64,000 nt of DNA from Chryseobacterium gambrini (GCF_900156825.1 NZ_FTOV01000002.1:310001-374000); one strand, 5' to 3'; positions 1 through 7,721 are shown, counted from the first letter of the stretch. Notes: generated by a model not told the origin, from the letters alone. Program-made: numbers and translations.

Positions 1-437
1 AATCCGTTCAAACCTGCTATGGAAGCAAGGTTTACGATAGTTCCGCCACCTGTTTTCAACATTGCATTAATGGCGTGTTTCATTCCGTAATAAACACCCA
101 TTACATTAGTTTCCAGCATTTGTTTCAGTTCGTCCGATTCTGTATCAGCCAATAAAGCATTTCCTAAAGAAACTCCTGAATTATTCACGATAGAATCTAA
201 TTTTCCAAATTTTTCTACCGTTTTATCGATTACGTTTTTAACTTGTTCTTCCTGCGTTACGTCCAAAGGAAAGAAAGTTACCTCTGCACCTTCTTTTTTA
301 AATTCTTCCAAAACTTCCGTTTCTTTGTTCGCATTTCTACTTGTAATAACAACATTGTATCCATTTTTTGCAAAATGTAAAGCCGTTGCTTTGCCAATAC
401 CTGTTGTTCCACCTGTGATAATTACTGTCTTTGCCAT
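1..437 (-). CDS. SDR-family NAD(P)-dependent oxidoreductase, C-terminus outside window
   Basis: Reading leftward from the ATG at 437, 145 codons of a classical short-chain dehydrogenase are visible. The Rossmann nucleotide-binding motif TGGTTGIG lies at residues 8-15, an NNSG motif (normally NNAG) at 85-88, and the strand leading to the catalytic serine, NLAS, at about 136-139. The Tyr-x-x-x-Lys catalytic pair and the C-terminal half are beyond base 1. Such enzymes reduce or oxidise an alcohol/carbonyl with NAD(P)(H) in the cytoplasm; the substrate cannot be read from the sequence. No operon partner is visible upstream, where about 130 bp of AT-rich DNA precede a direct repeat. The family call is firm and the exact role is unknown. 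Confidence 0.9.
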   Translation of the reverse strand, partial: MAKTVIITGGTTGIGKATALHFAKNGYNVVITSRNANKETEVLEEFKKEGAEVTFFPLDVTQEEQVKNVIDKTVEKFGKLDSIVNNSGVSLGNALLADTESDELKQMLETNVMGVYYGMKHAINAMLKTGGGTIVNLASIAGLNG

Positions 438-567
438 TTTATTCTATTTTAAAATTATTTAACAAAATTAAAACAGCTTCAATGATATTGTTTTTCCGTA
501 AAGTTCAAATTGTTTTTCTGTGAGGTTTGATTTGGAACAGTGTTTCGGTAAAATTACAACTAACGTC

Positions 568-590
568 TAAATTTACGTATTGCGTCAAAT
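568..590 (+). repeat. Left copy of 23-bp direct repeat bounding the accessory segment
   Basis: The core TTTACGYATTGCGTYAAA occurs here and again at 5615-5637 in the same orientation, with two mismatches in 23 bases. The two copies enclose the toxin/regulator region, so they may mark integration or recombination edges. The core is itself near-palindromic, so it may instead be a dispersed element. Confidence 0.5.
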
Positions 591-592
591 AC

Positions 593-648
593 CGATGTCG
601 CGGATTTGCAATCCGTGACTTTAATTTGCTTGCAAATCTGCGCTATCG
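593..648. repeat. REP-like inverted-repeat element A
   Basis: A GCGGATTTGCAATCCG hairpin at 600-615 is followed by a second arm at about 630-648. The outer ends, CGAT..CGCGGATTTGCAA and TTGCAAATCTGCG..ATCG, pair in about 16 of 19 positions. The same motif recurs at 2036-2110 and 4658-4818, which identifies a dispersed intergenic element resembling REPs mobilised by RAYT-type (IS200-like) transposases. No transposase is encoded in the window. Confidence 0.7.
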
Positions 649-671
649 TGTTCTCCGTTAGTTCCAAACAT

Positions 672-989
672 GGTTGTTTTACACTTCCGGAGTACTCCGG
701 AGGTCTTGCGCAGTTTGTGGGAAATCAAATGCAGTTGCAGGAGATTACAAACAAGGTTGTTTTATACTTCCGGAGTACTACGGAAGTCTTGCGCAATCTG
801 CGGGAAACCAAATACAGTTGCAGGAGATTCCAAACAAGGTTGTTTTAAACTTCCGGAGTACTCCGGAGATCTTGCGCAACTTGCGGGAAACCAAATGCAG
901 TTGCAGGAGATTCCAAACAAGGTTGTTTTACATTTCCTGCAAACGCCGGAAGTCTCGCGCAGTCTGCGGGAAACGAAATGCATTTTCAG
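672..989. repeat. 83-bp tandem repeat, about four copies
   Basis: Units begin with GGTTGTTTTA at 672, 755, 838 and 921, giving an exact period of 83 bp. The fourth unit decays after about 986 as it meets the stop of the SymE-like gene. Units 1 and 3 carry the perfect palindrome CCGGAGTACTCCGG, and unit 2 a near-palindromic version. The block looks GC-richer than its surroundings. Because 83 is not a multiple of three, ORFs in the array are chance reading frames, so I see no gene in it. Confidence 0.9.
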
Positions 990-995
990 ATTTTG

Positions 996-1175
996 CTAGT
1001 TCGTAACAGTAATGGTGAGCTTCTTTTTCTTTTGCTGGATGTGTATAGTTTTTCCTTTTCCGAAACCCAGTTCATCAAGCCATTTTCCTCTGAGCCTTAT
1101 TTCCGGAACGATGATGAGTTGATTGCTGCTTTTCTGAAATCTTGAATGGATTTTAAGTTTTCTTGAATTCATCAT
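996..1175 (-). CDS. SymE-like type I toxin-antitoxin family protein, copy 1
   Basis: This 59-residue basic protein has the core VPEIRLRGKWLDELGF followed by a short basic beta-strand tail, the pattern of the SymE toxin family (AbrB/MazE-like fold). In Escherichia coli SymE is an SOS-induced toxin controlled by an antisense RNA. The start at 1175 (tandem Met) is chosen because the paralogue at 3940-4122 begins identically. The frame is open further upstream only here, and that stretch is a conserved non-coding leader in both copies. The stop codon abuts the end of the 83-bp tandem repeat. An XRE regulator is divergently encoded at 1488. The family call is good by motif; toxicity is inferred. 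Confidence 0.75.
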   Translation of the reverse strand: MMNSRKLKIHSRFQKSSNQLIIVPEIRLRGKWLDELGFGKGKTIHIQQKKKKLTITVTN

Positions 1176-1192
1176 GGTGTTTTTTGTTATCT

Positions 1193-1323
1193 GATAAATT
1201 TGGTTTTGGTTATTTGTTTTTACATTTTTCTGGCTGTACAGGAGGAAGTTATAAAAATACCTGAACTTCCTGCCTATACAAACCAAGGGTATATGATAAA
1301 TTGTGTTTTTTTATCTCTAAATA
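1193..1323 (-). promoter_or_regulatory. Conserved leader of SymE-like gene, copy 1
   Basis: This 131-bp non-coding stretch matches 4138-4268 with only four mismatches in my manual alignment. The adjoining coding sequences differ at about 19 of 146 positions. It contains an inverted repeat in which AGGAAGTT and AACTTCCT flank a 13-base loop, at about 1240-1271. It probably holds the symE promoter, the 5' UTR and possibly an antisense RNA gene. Confidence 0.65.
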
Positions 1324-1419
1324 GGCAATTTATTACGACATTTAATGATTTTATATTTCATCAACCGTAATAAACTTATTCTAATCAATTAATTGTTCGG
1401 CAAATGTAGTAAAAATATT

Positions 1420-1447
1420 TTATCATTACCGAATTCGGTAATGATAA
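1420..1447. promoter_or_regulatory. 28-bp perfect palindrome, probable operator of the XRE gene
   Basis: A perfect inverted repeat is centred on ATTACCGAATTCGGTAAT, 40 bp upstream of the XRE start at 1488. It would overlap the upstream box of a promoter whose -7 element could be TCAATTTG at 1463-1470. Autoregulation by the adjacent XRE protein is inferred. The half-site ATTACC/GGTAAT also forms the palindrome in front of the second module. Confidence 0.65.
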
Positions 1448-1487
1448 TTTATGCTAATAATTTCAATTTGCACAAAAGAGTGCAATT

Positions 1488-1745
1488 ATGAACGAGTTTA
1501 AAACCGATGAAATCAAAAAACTGGTTTCAGAAAAAATAAAAGAAATAAAAGGAGAGGTTCCTTATTCTAAGATTTCTGAAAAATGCAATGTTACAGCGGC
1601 AAGAATTAGTGATGTTGCCAATAACAAAATCGATTGTCAACTCAGTACTTTCATTGAAATTGCTACTGGATTAAGAATACATCCAAAAGAATTATTTGAT
1701 ATTGTTTTTGATTTTGAAGAGTATTATTCTGGACTGGATAAATAA
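1488..1745 (+). CDS. XRE-type HTH transcriptional regulator, module 1
   Basis: This 85-residue protein contains a helix-turn-helix domain at about residues 18-70. The recognition region AARISDVANNK is followed by a helix TFIEIATGLRIHPKELFDI. The tail IHPKELFDIVFDFEEYY closely resembles IPPKELFDFDFDIEKYK of the regulator at 4396-4656, so the two are paralogues. It is divergent from the SymE-like gene at 996-1175, with the 28-bp palindrome and the conserved leader between them. The arrangement suggests a self-repressing regulator that may also control the toxin. The start is the first ATG after the palindrome. Confidence 0.8.
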   Translation: MNEFKTDEIKKLVSEKIKEIKGEVPYSKISEKCNVTAARISDVANNKIDCQLSTFIEIATGLRIHPKELFDIVFDFEEYYSGLDK

Positions 1746-1817
1746 CTAAATGGTAAGGTTCTTTACTATAAAACATGATGTCGCGGATTATTACCAGAGA
1801 ACAGCCTAAAGACAGAA

Positions 1818-2009
1818 TTGGGTAAAAGAATTATTAGGCTTCGCAAACAGAAAGGGTGGAGCCAGTCGGATTTTGCTCGTGCCTGTAATAAAGACCGACA
1901 GGCAATTGAAAAATTGGAAAACGGAAAAGTAAATCCTACACTTTATACTTTACTGGAATTGGCTATTGCTTTGGATATTTCTCTTTCAGAACTGGTGGAT
2001 TTAAAATGA
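1818..2009 (+). CDS. XRE-type HTH regulator with TTG start or broken 5' end
   Basis: This compact 63-residue HTH protein spans almost exactly the XRE fold: IGKRI-like start, KQKGWSQSDFARACNKDRQAIEKLENG, then NPTLYTLLELAIALDISLSELVD. The only in-frame start is TTG at 1818. An ATG ATG at 1775 opens a different frame that runs for 16 codons and ends at a TAA next to a GGG run (1819-1822). Removing one G there would fuse the two frames into MMSRIITREQ..KDRIGKRI. The gene is therefore either started at TTG or carries a +1 frameshift. The upstream bases 1777-1789 match the REP motif found nearby. It has no visible toxin partner. Confidence 0.65.
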   Translation: MGKRIIRLRKQKGWSQSDFARACNKDRQAIEKLENGKVNPTLYTLLELAIALDISLSELVDLK

Positions 2010-2035
2010 TATATTAGAGATTGTAACTTTTCATC

Positions 2036-2110
2036 CTCGATATAGCGGATTTGCAATCCGTGATTTTAATTTTCATATTGTAAAAGCATAGATTACAAAT
2101 TCGCTATCGG
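2036..2110. repeat. REP-like inverted-repeat element B
   Basis: The left arm GCGGATTTGCAATCCG at 2045-2060 and the right arm TTACAAATTCGCTATCG at 2093-2109 pair imperfectly across about 30 bases of AT-rich DNA. The motif is shared with elements A and C. It lies between the short XRE gene and the leftward gene ending at 2169. Confidence 0.7.
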
Positions 2111-2168
2111 ATTTTTTTTTCTCTAAACATTCAGGAATGTCTAAAGTAGATTATCAGGATTCAGATTT

Positions 2169-2663
2169 TTATATCTCTGATATTTTTGTTTCAGTACTTC
2201 GATACTTTTCTTTTAAAGTGTTAATTATCTGTTCAAAGTACTTATGATTCTCTTCAATTTCTCCGGGGTAAAAATTCAGCCAGCGATTATGCTCTCTATA
2301 CGCTTTTTGTCCATAAATAAGTTGTTGTTTTCTTTTGGATTCGTTGGGTACCAAAATATTGTCGATGATTAATTTGTACGGCTTTAACATTTCAGACAGG
2401 GTATCAAAATCTTCCAGATTCGATCCTGTGTTGTAAATTACAATATTATCTTCCGAACTAATGATCACTTTAGAAAGGTATTCAAGTTTATTAAGCTCTG
2501 AATCTTTTGAAGGATCATAATTATTTTTTTGAAGAACGTCAGAAAAATCCACAATTTTAAAATTAGCAAATTCAGAATTTCTTATATCAGATTCGTCAAT
2601 CCTATAAGTTAAAATTACTTTCATTTTCTTTTCTGGTTTTGATAAAATTTGCCTGAAATTCAT
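2169..2663 (-). CDS. Unrecognised cytoplasmic protein
   Basis: I do not recognise this product. From the Met at 2663 it is 164 residues; the frame is open to 2699, and another Met lies at 2624 just before a strand VILTYRID. There is no signal peptide or membrane segment. The protein alternates predicted strands and helices and ends in a lysine/glutamate-rich helix NHKYFEQIINTLKEKY. It follows the 302-residue gene at 2730 on the same strand, with about 66 bp between them, and the two may be co-transcribed. The position beside toxin-type modules makes an accessory role plausible, but no function can be assigned. Confidence 0.6.
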   Translation of the reverse strand: MNFRQILSKPEKKMKVILTYRIDESDIRNSEFANFKIVDFSDVLQKNNYDPSKDSELNKLEYLSKVIISSEDNIVIYNTGSNLEDFDTLSEMLKPYKLIIDNILVPNESKRKQQLIYGQKAYREHNRWLNFYPGEIEENHKYFEQIINTLKEKYRSTETKISEI

Positions 2664-2729
2664 GGTCTTGTTTTTTGTTTTTACTAAAATATAAAGCAAT
2701 TTTCACAAATGTTTCATTTCAACCCGTTA

Positions 2730-3638
2730 TTACTTCCAAAATTTCCACCATTTCTTTTGGGTTCTGATTTCAGATTCTGGCTTTGTTGTATTTTCAGACT
2801 TATTTACAGAAGAAATTTCCACTGCCTTCAGATAAATATTTTTATACTCTTCATCTGTTAATTCATCCACTACATATTGTTTCTCATCTACTAAATGAAA
2901 TTTTTCAGTTGCCAGTAATTTTATTTTATCATACGGAATTTTAATTCTGGATTCTCCGTCTGATAAAACTACTTCATCTGCTTTGCTTAGAAACTGATTT
3001 CCATTTTGGTATAAAAGAATAAGCTCCTTATCTTCATCCGTATCTTTATCTGTAAATCTTATAACACTTGGAATATGGTATTTTTCTCTGTCCCAAAATT
3101 GTGTGCTGCTGATATAGCCTACTAATCCTTCGTAATAAGATTTCTCGGAACCTGCATCCAGCTTTTTATGAATATCGGGACCGACCAGATAACTCATATA
3201 ACAGCATCCTATTTCTAAAGTATCTCCTTCATTACCTATTTTGTCTAAGAAAATACTTACTCCCAGATATTTTTCTTCTTCTATCCAGTTCTTGTCATAA
3301 TTCTTTCTAAAGGTAACTATGTCAATAGGAGTTTCTCTGTCTTCTGGTAATATTTCAGCTTCTGTAAGTTTGGAGAGGGCTTCAACAATATGTAATGCAA
3401 TTTCAAAATCGGCTTCACTGGCAATTACATTCAGGCTTACGGAATAATTTTGTTCGCGATAGCTTAAATTTACGCCGCGTGTAGATTTATTTTTAATAAA
3501 AGCTTTGTAATTATTTTCCCCAATATAATCATCAATGTCTTCTAAGTGACCAAATTCTATATTTTCGAGAGGCAGCTCGTTGATTAATTGTCTGTACGTG
3601 ATTTCTTTTTCTGATTGGATAGTGAAATAAAAACTCAT
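2730..3638 (-). CDS. Unrecognised 302-residue protein, faintly DUF4299-like
   Basis: This acidic cytoplasmic protein lacks a signal peptide and membrane segments. The segment STRGVNLSYREQNYSVSLNV, followed by an alpha-helical stretch and LPEDRETP, reminds me of the DUF4299 layout; this is memory of a family pattern, not a search result, and is weak. The extreme C-terminus is tryptophan-rich and basic (KKWWKFWK) after a disordered serine/threonine/lysine linker, which could be a membrane-touching tail. It is upstream of the gene at 2169 on the same strand. The long intact ORF and typical codon use support a real gene. Confidence 0.6.
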   Translation of the reverse strand: MSFYFTIQSEKEITYRQLINELPLENIEFGHLEDIDDYIGENNYKAFIKNKSTRGVNLSYREQNYSVSLNVIASEADFEIALHIVEALSKLTEAEILPEDRETPIDIVTFRKNYDKNWIEEEKYLGVSIFLDKIGNEGDTLEIGCCYMSYLVGPDIHKKLDAGSEKSYYEGLVGYISSTQFWDREKYHIPSVIRFTDKDTDEDKELILLYQNGNQFLSKADEVVLSDGESRIKIPYDKIKLLATEKFHLVDEKQYVVDELTDEEYKNIYLKAVEISSVNKSENTTKPESEIRTQKKWWKFWK

Positions 3639-3939
3639 GGTTTTGTAATTTTATTAGTTTTTTTTAATATTGTGGAGGCAAAATTTTCTTTATGAAAAAT
3701 TATCAATTGAGAACCTAATTCTTTTCAGCAGTCTTTGGGAATTGATAGCAATTTTCATCAATATCTATATCAAGAATTTTGGGAAATTTTCATGTTCAAA
3801 TGAAAGTAGGGTTTCTAATTCGATTTTCATTCGTATTTAGTTTTTAAATATAAGGAGCCGAATATAAGAATTTTAATTTTCAAAAAGCAAAATTTAGTTC
3901 CAAGAAGCATAAAGATTATTTTTTCAAATTGAATTTTAT
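3639..3939. other. AT-rich spacer containing a decayed short ORF
   Basis: Between the 302-residue gene and the second SymE-like gene I see no intact gene. The one coding-like trace is the frameshifted ORF described separately at 3715-3830. The rest is A/T-rich sequence without a clear terminator or repeat. Confidence 0.5.
3715..3830 (-). pseudogene. Remnant of a short ORF with one frameshift
   Basis: From the ATG at 3830 the reading MKIELETLLSFEHENFPK runs into a stop. Shifting frame at the AATTTCCCAAAATT run continues as ILDIDIDENCYQFPKTAEKN to a TAG at 3715. The total span is two bases more than a multiple of three, as expected for one indel. I cannot name the family. It could equally be chance, so confidence is low. 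Confidence 0.3.
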
Positions 3940-4122
3940 TTACAATTCATCCACCGTAATGATAATCTTGTTTTTCTTCTGCTGAATATTCACCATTTTT
4001 CCTTCTCCGAAGCCTATTTCATCAAGCCATTTTCCTCTGAGGCGGATTTCCGGAACGATGATGAGTTTGTTGCTGCTTTTCTGAAATCTTGAATAAATTT
4101 TAAGTTTTCTTGAATTCATCAT
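3940..4122 (-). CDS. SymE-like type I toxin-antitoxin family protein, copy 2
   Basis: This 60-residue paralogue of the protein at 996-1175 shares MMNSRKLKI.SRFQKSSN and VPEIRLRGKWLDE.GFG and differs mostly in the last 20 residues. The SymE-type core and basic charge point to the AbrB-like fold of SymE toxins. Unlike copy 1, its frame is closed just upstream, which fixes the start at the tandem Met at 4122. Its leader is nearly identical to that of copy 1, and a paralogous XRE regulator is divergently encoded at 4396, so the whole module was duplicated. Toxicity and its antitoxin are inferred from family only. Confidence 0.75.
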   Translation of the reverse strand: MMNSRKLKIYSRFQKSSNKLIIVPEIRLRGKWLDEIGFGEGKMVNIQQKKNKIIITVDEL

Positions 4123-4137
4123 GATGTGTTGTTAAAT

Positions 4138-4268
4138 GATAAATTTGGTTTTGGTTATTTGTTTTTAAATTTTTCTGGCTGTACAGGAGGAAGTTGTAAA
4201 AATGCCTGAACTTCCTGCCTATACAAACCAAGGGTATATGATAAATTGTGTTTTTCTATCTCTAAATA
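4138..4268 (-). promoter_or_regulatory. Conserved leader of SymE-like gene, copy 2
   Basis: This 131-bp stretch is 97% identical to 1193-1323 by eye, including the AGGAAGTT/AACTTCCT inverted repeat. Stronger conservation here than in the gene it precedes suggests an RNA or regulatory function. Its frame is closed by stops, so it is not translated as part of the toxin. Confidence 0.65.
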
Positions 4269-4332
4269 AGTAATTGATTTTATATTGAGCTTTATTGCTT
4301 TTATTCAACAAATATAATATAATTTTTAATAA

Positions 4333-4348
4333 TGGTAATATATTACCA
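4333..4348. promoter_or_regulatory. 16-bp perfect palindrome, probable operator of module 2
   Basis: TGGTAATATATTACCA is perfectly palindromic and sits 48 bp upstream of the preferred XRE start at 4396. It has the same GGTAAT/ATTACC half-sites as the palindrome at 1420-1447, arranged in the opposite order. Binding by the paralogous XRE proteins is inferred. Confidence 0.6.
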
Positions 4349-4395
4349 TGAAATATTTGATTGAATTTCCAAAATTGCTATTAATTATAGAAATA

Positions 4396-4656
4396 ATGGA
4401 TAGCAAAGACGTTTTAAAGATGTATATGAAGAGTTTTTCTGAACATCTCAAGGAGATTAGGAAGGAGAAATACAATTCTATGGACGCTGTTGCTCAAAAT
4501 TCCGTTTTCGATTCCAGTAATTATAATAAGTTTGAAAACGGTAAAGGAAATCCAACCATTGAAACTATTCTTAAAATGGCTTCAGCCTTTAAAATTCCGC
4601 CAAAAGAACTATTCGATTTTGACTTTGATATAGAAAAATATAAAATTGATGAGTAA
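4396..4656 (+). CDS. XRE-type HTH transcriptional regulator, module 2
   Basis: From the ATG at 4396 this is 86 residues. An earlier in-frame ATG at 4348 overlaps the palindrome and would add a hydrophobic, unconserved leader, so the later start is preferred. The HTH spans about residues 13-70 with LKEIRKEKYNSMDAVAQNSVF, then SSNYNKFENGKGNPTIETILKMASAF and the tail IPPKELFDFDFDIEKYK, which is paralogous to the regulator at 1488. It is divergent from the second SymE-like gene, with the operator-like palindrome and the conserved leader between them. Role as autorepressor or module regulator is inferred. Confidence 0.8.
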   Translation: MDSKDVLKMYMKSFSEHLKEIRKEKYNSMDAVAQNSVFDSSNYNKFENGKGNPTIETILKMASAFKIPPKELFDFDFDIEKYKIDE

Positions 4657-4657
4657 A

Positions 4658-4818
4658 CTCGATATCGCAGATTTGCAATCCGTGATTTAAATTTTTATAT
4701 TGTATAAGCGTTGATTGGAAATTTTTTGAATGAGGTTCTTAGGTAGGGAATGTCACGGATTGTAAATCCGCGACATCGGGTAGGGAAAAATTGTGGATTG
4801 GAAATCTGCTATATCGAG
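4658..4818. repeat. Composite REP-like element C
   Basis: The outermost arms, 4658-4681 and 4795-4818, are 24-bp inverted repeats with two mismatches (CTCGATAT..GCAGATTT). Inside lie an AATCCGTGAT segment and an inverted GATTGTAAATCCGCGAC segment at 4759-4775. This is the largest of three related elements. It starts right after the stop codon of the XRE gene. Confidence 0.75.
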
Positions 4819-4832
4819 GTTGTTATAAAATG

Positions 4833-4862
4833 AAAAACCACTCTTGCAGTTGAGTGGTTTTT
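4833..4862. terminator. Bidirectional rho-independent terminator
   Basis: AAAACCACTC and GAGTGGTTTT flank a 7-8 base loop, with T-runs in both directions. It would stop transcripts from the XRE gene on the left and from the leftward gene ending at 4911. Confidence 0.8.
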
Positions 4863-4910
4863 ATATTTATTGATATGAGCGAGAAGTTCGCACCAAATGG
4901 GGAAAAGTTT

Positions 4911-5219
4911 TTACATTTTATCGGACCAGCCATCGGTAAAACTCTCTATCTTGCCATTCTTGTCAGTAAATATAATCTCTACTTTATTCCAATCTGGATT
5001 GATTTGATGTACTCTACATTTATCTTTCGACTCATACATTATTTCGATTTTTCCATCTTCATTTTCAATAATGTATCTTCTTTTTAGAAGAGTTGAACCA
5101 GTTGCTTCTAAATCTTCTATTTTAACTTCAGCATTTTCAATTTCAGGTAGGCTAAAGTATTCTTGTTCAACCGAAATTTTCTTTGTATTTTCGATTATTT
5201 GATTGTAAATATCTTTCAT
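4911..5219 (-). CDS. Unrecognised small acidic protein
   Basis: I do not recognise this 102-residue product. It starts with an amphipathic helix (MKDIYNQIIENTKKI) and continues as mostly beta structure, including KRRYIIENEDGKIEIMYESK and WNKVEIIFTDKNGKIESF. No signal peptide or membrane segment is visible. It is 14 bp downstream of the gene at 5234 on the same strand, so the two are probably co-transcribed. Size and context would suit an orphan immunity protein, but this is only a guess. A terminator at 4833 follows. Confidence 0.6.
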   Translation of the reverse strand: MKDIYNQIIENTKKISVEQEYFSLPEIENAEVKIEDLEATGSTLLKRRYIIENEDGKIEIMYESKDKCRVHQINPDWNKVEIIFTDKNGKIESFTDGWSDKM

Positions 5220-5233
5220 ATCTAAATTTTATA

Positions 5234-5578
5234 TTAAGAGTATAAGTCCAAATTTGTAGTTAATTTTAATTGTTTTAAATTTATTATTTCGTTTTCAAGA
5301 AAATCAAATTCTCCTTCACCATCTACTAAAACGGAAAAACTTTTATTAAACCCATCTTTACCACTTGAGTCTAGTCTAATGTCAAAGTTGAATTTTACTT
5401 TTTTGAATGTAAAGTTTCTATTTGGTATATCAACCTGAATATTTTGCTTGATTGCATTCACCTCCCACTCATTTATACCATAATTTCCAGGGTTAGTGTC
5501 GGTTAAGCAATGACTCCAAAAGTCTACAGAGTTATTTAGTTTTTCAGCGATTTTTTCTCTAATTAATTCGATATACAT
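5234..5578 (-). CDS. Unrecognised 114-residue protein
   Basis: This cytoplasmic protein has an N-terminal helix (IELIREKIAEKLNN) followed by a beta-rich body with strands FTFKKVKFNFDIRLD and KSFSVLVDGEGEFDF. I cannot place it in a family. It is the first gene of a leftward pair with the gene at 4911. The upstream DNA carries the right-hand 23-bp direct repeat at 5615. The pair is the last coding content of the accessory segment. Confidence 0.6.
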   Translation of the reverse strand: MYIELIREKIAEKLNNSVDFWSHCLTDTNPGNYGINEWEVNAIKQNIQVDIPNRNFTFKKVKFNFDIRLDSSGKDGFNKSFSVLVDGEGEFDFLENEIINLKQLKLTTNLDLYS

Positions 5579-5614
5579 ATTGTTTGGTTTTTGAGTTTCA
5601 CATAACTTTTAAAT

Positions 5615-5637
5615 TAAATTTACGCATTGCGTTAAAT
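5615..5637 (+). repeat. Right copy of 23-bp direct repeat
   Basis: The same core as at 568-590, TTTACGCATTGCGTTAAA here, in the same orientation and 5.05 kb away. It lies 36 bp upstream of the start of the leftward gene at 5578. Confidence 0.5.
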
Positions 5638-5741
5638 TTATCTATATAATATGTGTTCATAACTTTCTAATTTTGATTGAATATCCGTTAAACAACCTAT
5701 TACTATGCATTGATATGAAAATCAATCATTTATAATAGGCA

Positions 5742-5816
5742 CTTCGACAAGCTCAGTGTGACACCTCTAATACTAAACGCTTGATTTTTAGCGATGTCAA
5801 GCTGAGCCTGTCGAAG
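5742..5816. repeat. Inverted repeat of the CTTCGACAAGCTCAG type
   Basis: Arms at 5742-5763 and 5795-5816 pair in 19 of 22 positions around a 31-base loop. The arm CTTCGACAAGCTCAG is a motif I recall from intergenic DNA of many Bacteroidota. It may act as a hairpin at transcript ends or be a small mobile element remnant. Confidence 0.65.
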
Positions 5817-5964
5817 CTTTAGGTTAATAAACGGACAATCAATAATTTTGATTTAAATTTTATGCTTTATATATAAAAACATAATCATTAAAGTCGAATA
5901 TTTATTGATTGTGACAAAATGGTGAAATTTACATCCAGTTAATTATATATTTGCTTAGAAATCA

Positions 5965-5992
5965 AAACCGCCCAGAAAAATCTGAACGGTTT
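5965..5992 (-). terminator. Terminator of the groES-groEL operon
   Basis: On the minus strand AAACCGTTCAG pairs with CTGGGCGGTTT over 11 positions including two G-U pairs, with a short A/T loop. It lies 30 bp after the groEL stop codon. Confidence 0.7.
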
Positions 5993-6021
5993 ATATATAT
6001 ATTTGCCTCGGTCGCTGACCG

Positions 6022-7686
<1,665 letters not shown>

Positions 7687-7721
7687 TTAGCAATTCGCGG
7701 TTTATTTTTTATAATTTGATT

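Larger units (their letters stand above)
5579..6021. other. 443-bp spacer with repeats and the groEL terminator
   Basis: No gene is seen. The spacer contains the right 23-bp direct repeat (5615-5637), a dispersed-type inverted repeat (5742-5816) and the terminator of the groES-groEL operon (5965-5992). The remainder is A/T-rich. Confidence 0.6.

Noticed and set aside
672..989. Possible CRISPR array
   Set aside because: Units are contiguous 83-bp direct repeats with no unique spacers, and no cas gene is present.
606..1006. Several overlapping ORFs of 73-110 codons in three frames
   Set aside because: They are produced by the 83-bp tandem repeat, whose period is not a multiple of three; none has family features.
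1176..1286. N-terminal extension of the first SymE-like protein
   Set aside because: The extension lies in the conserved leader, and the second copy has a closed frame there, so it is not coding.
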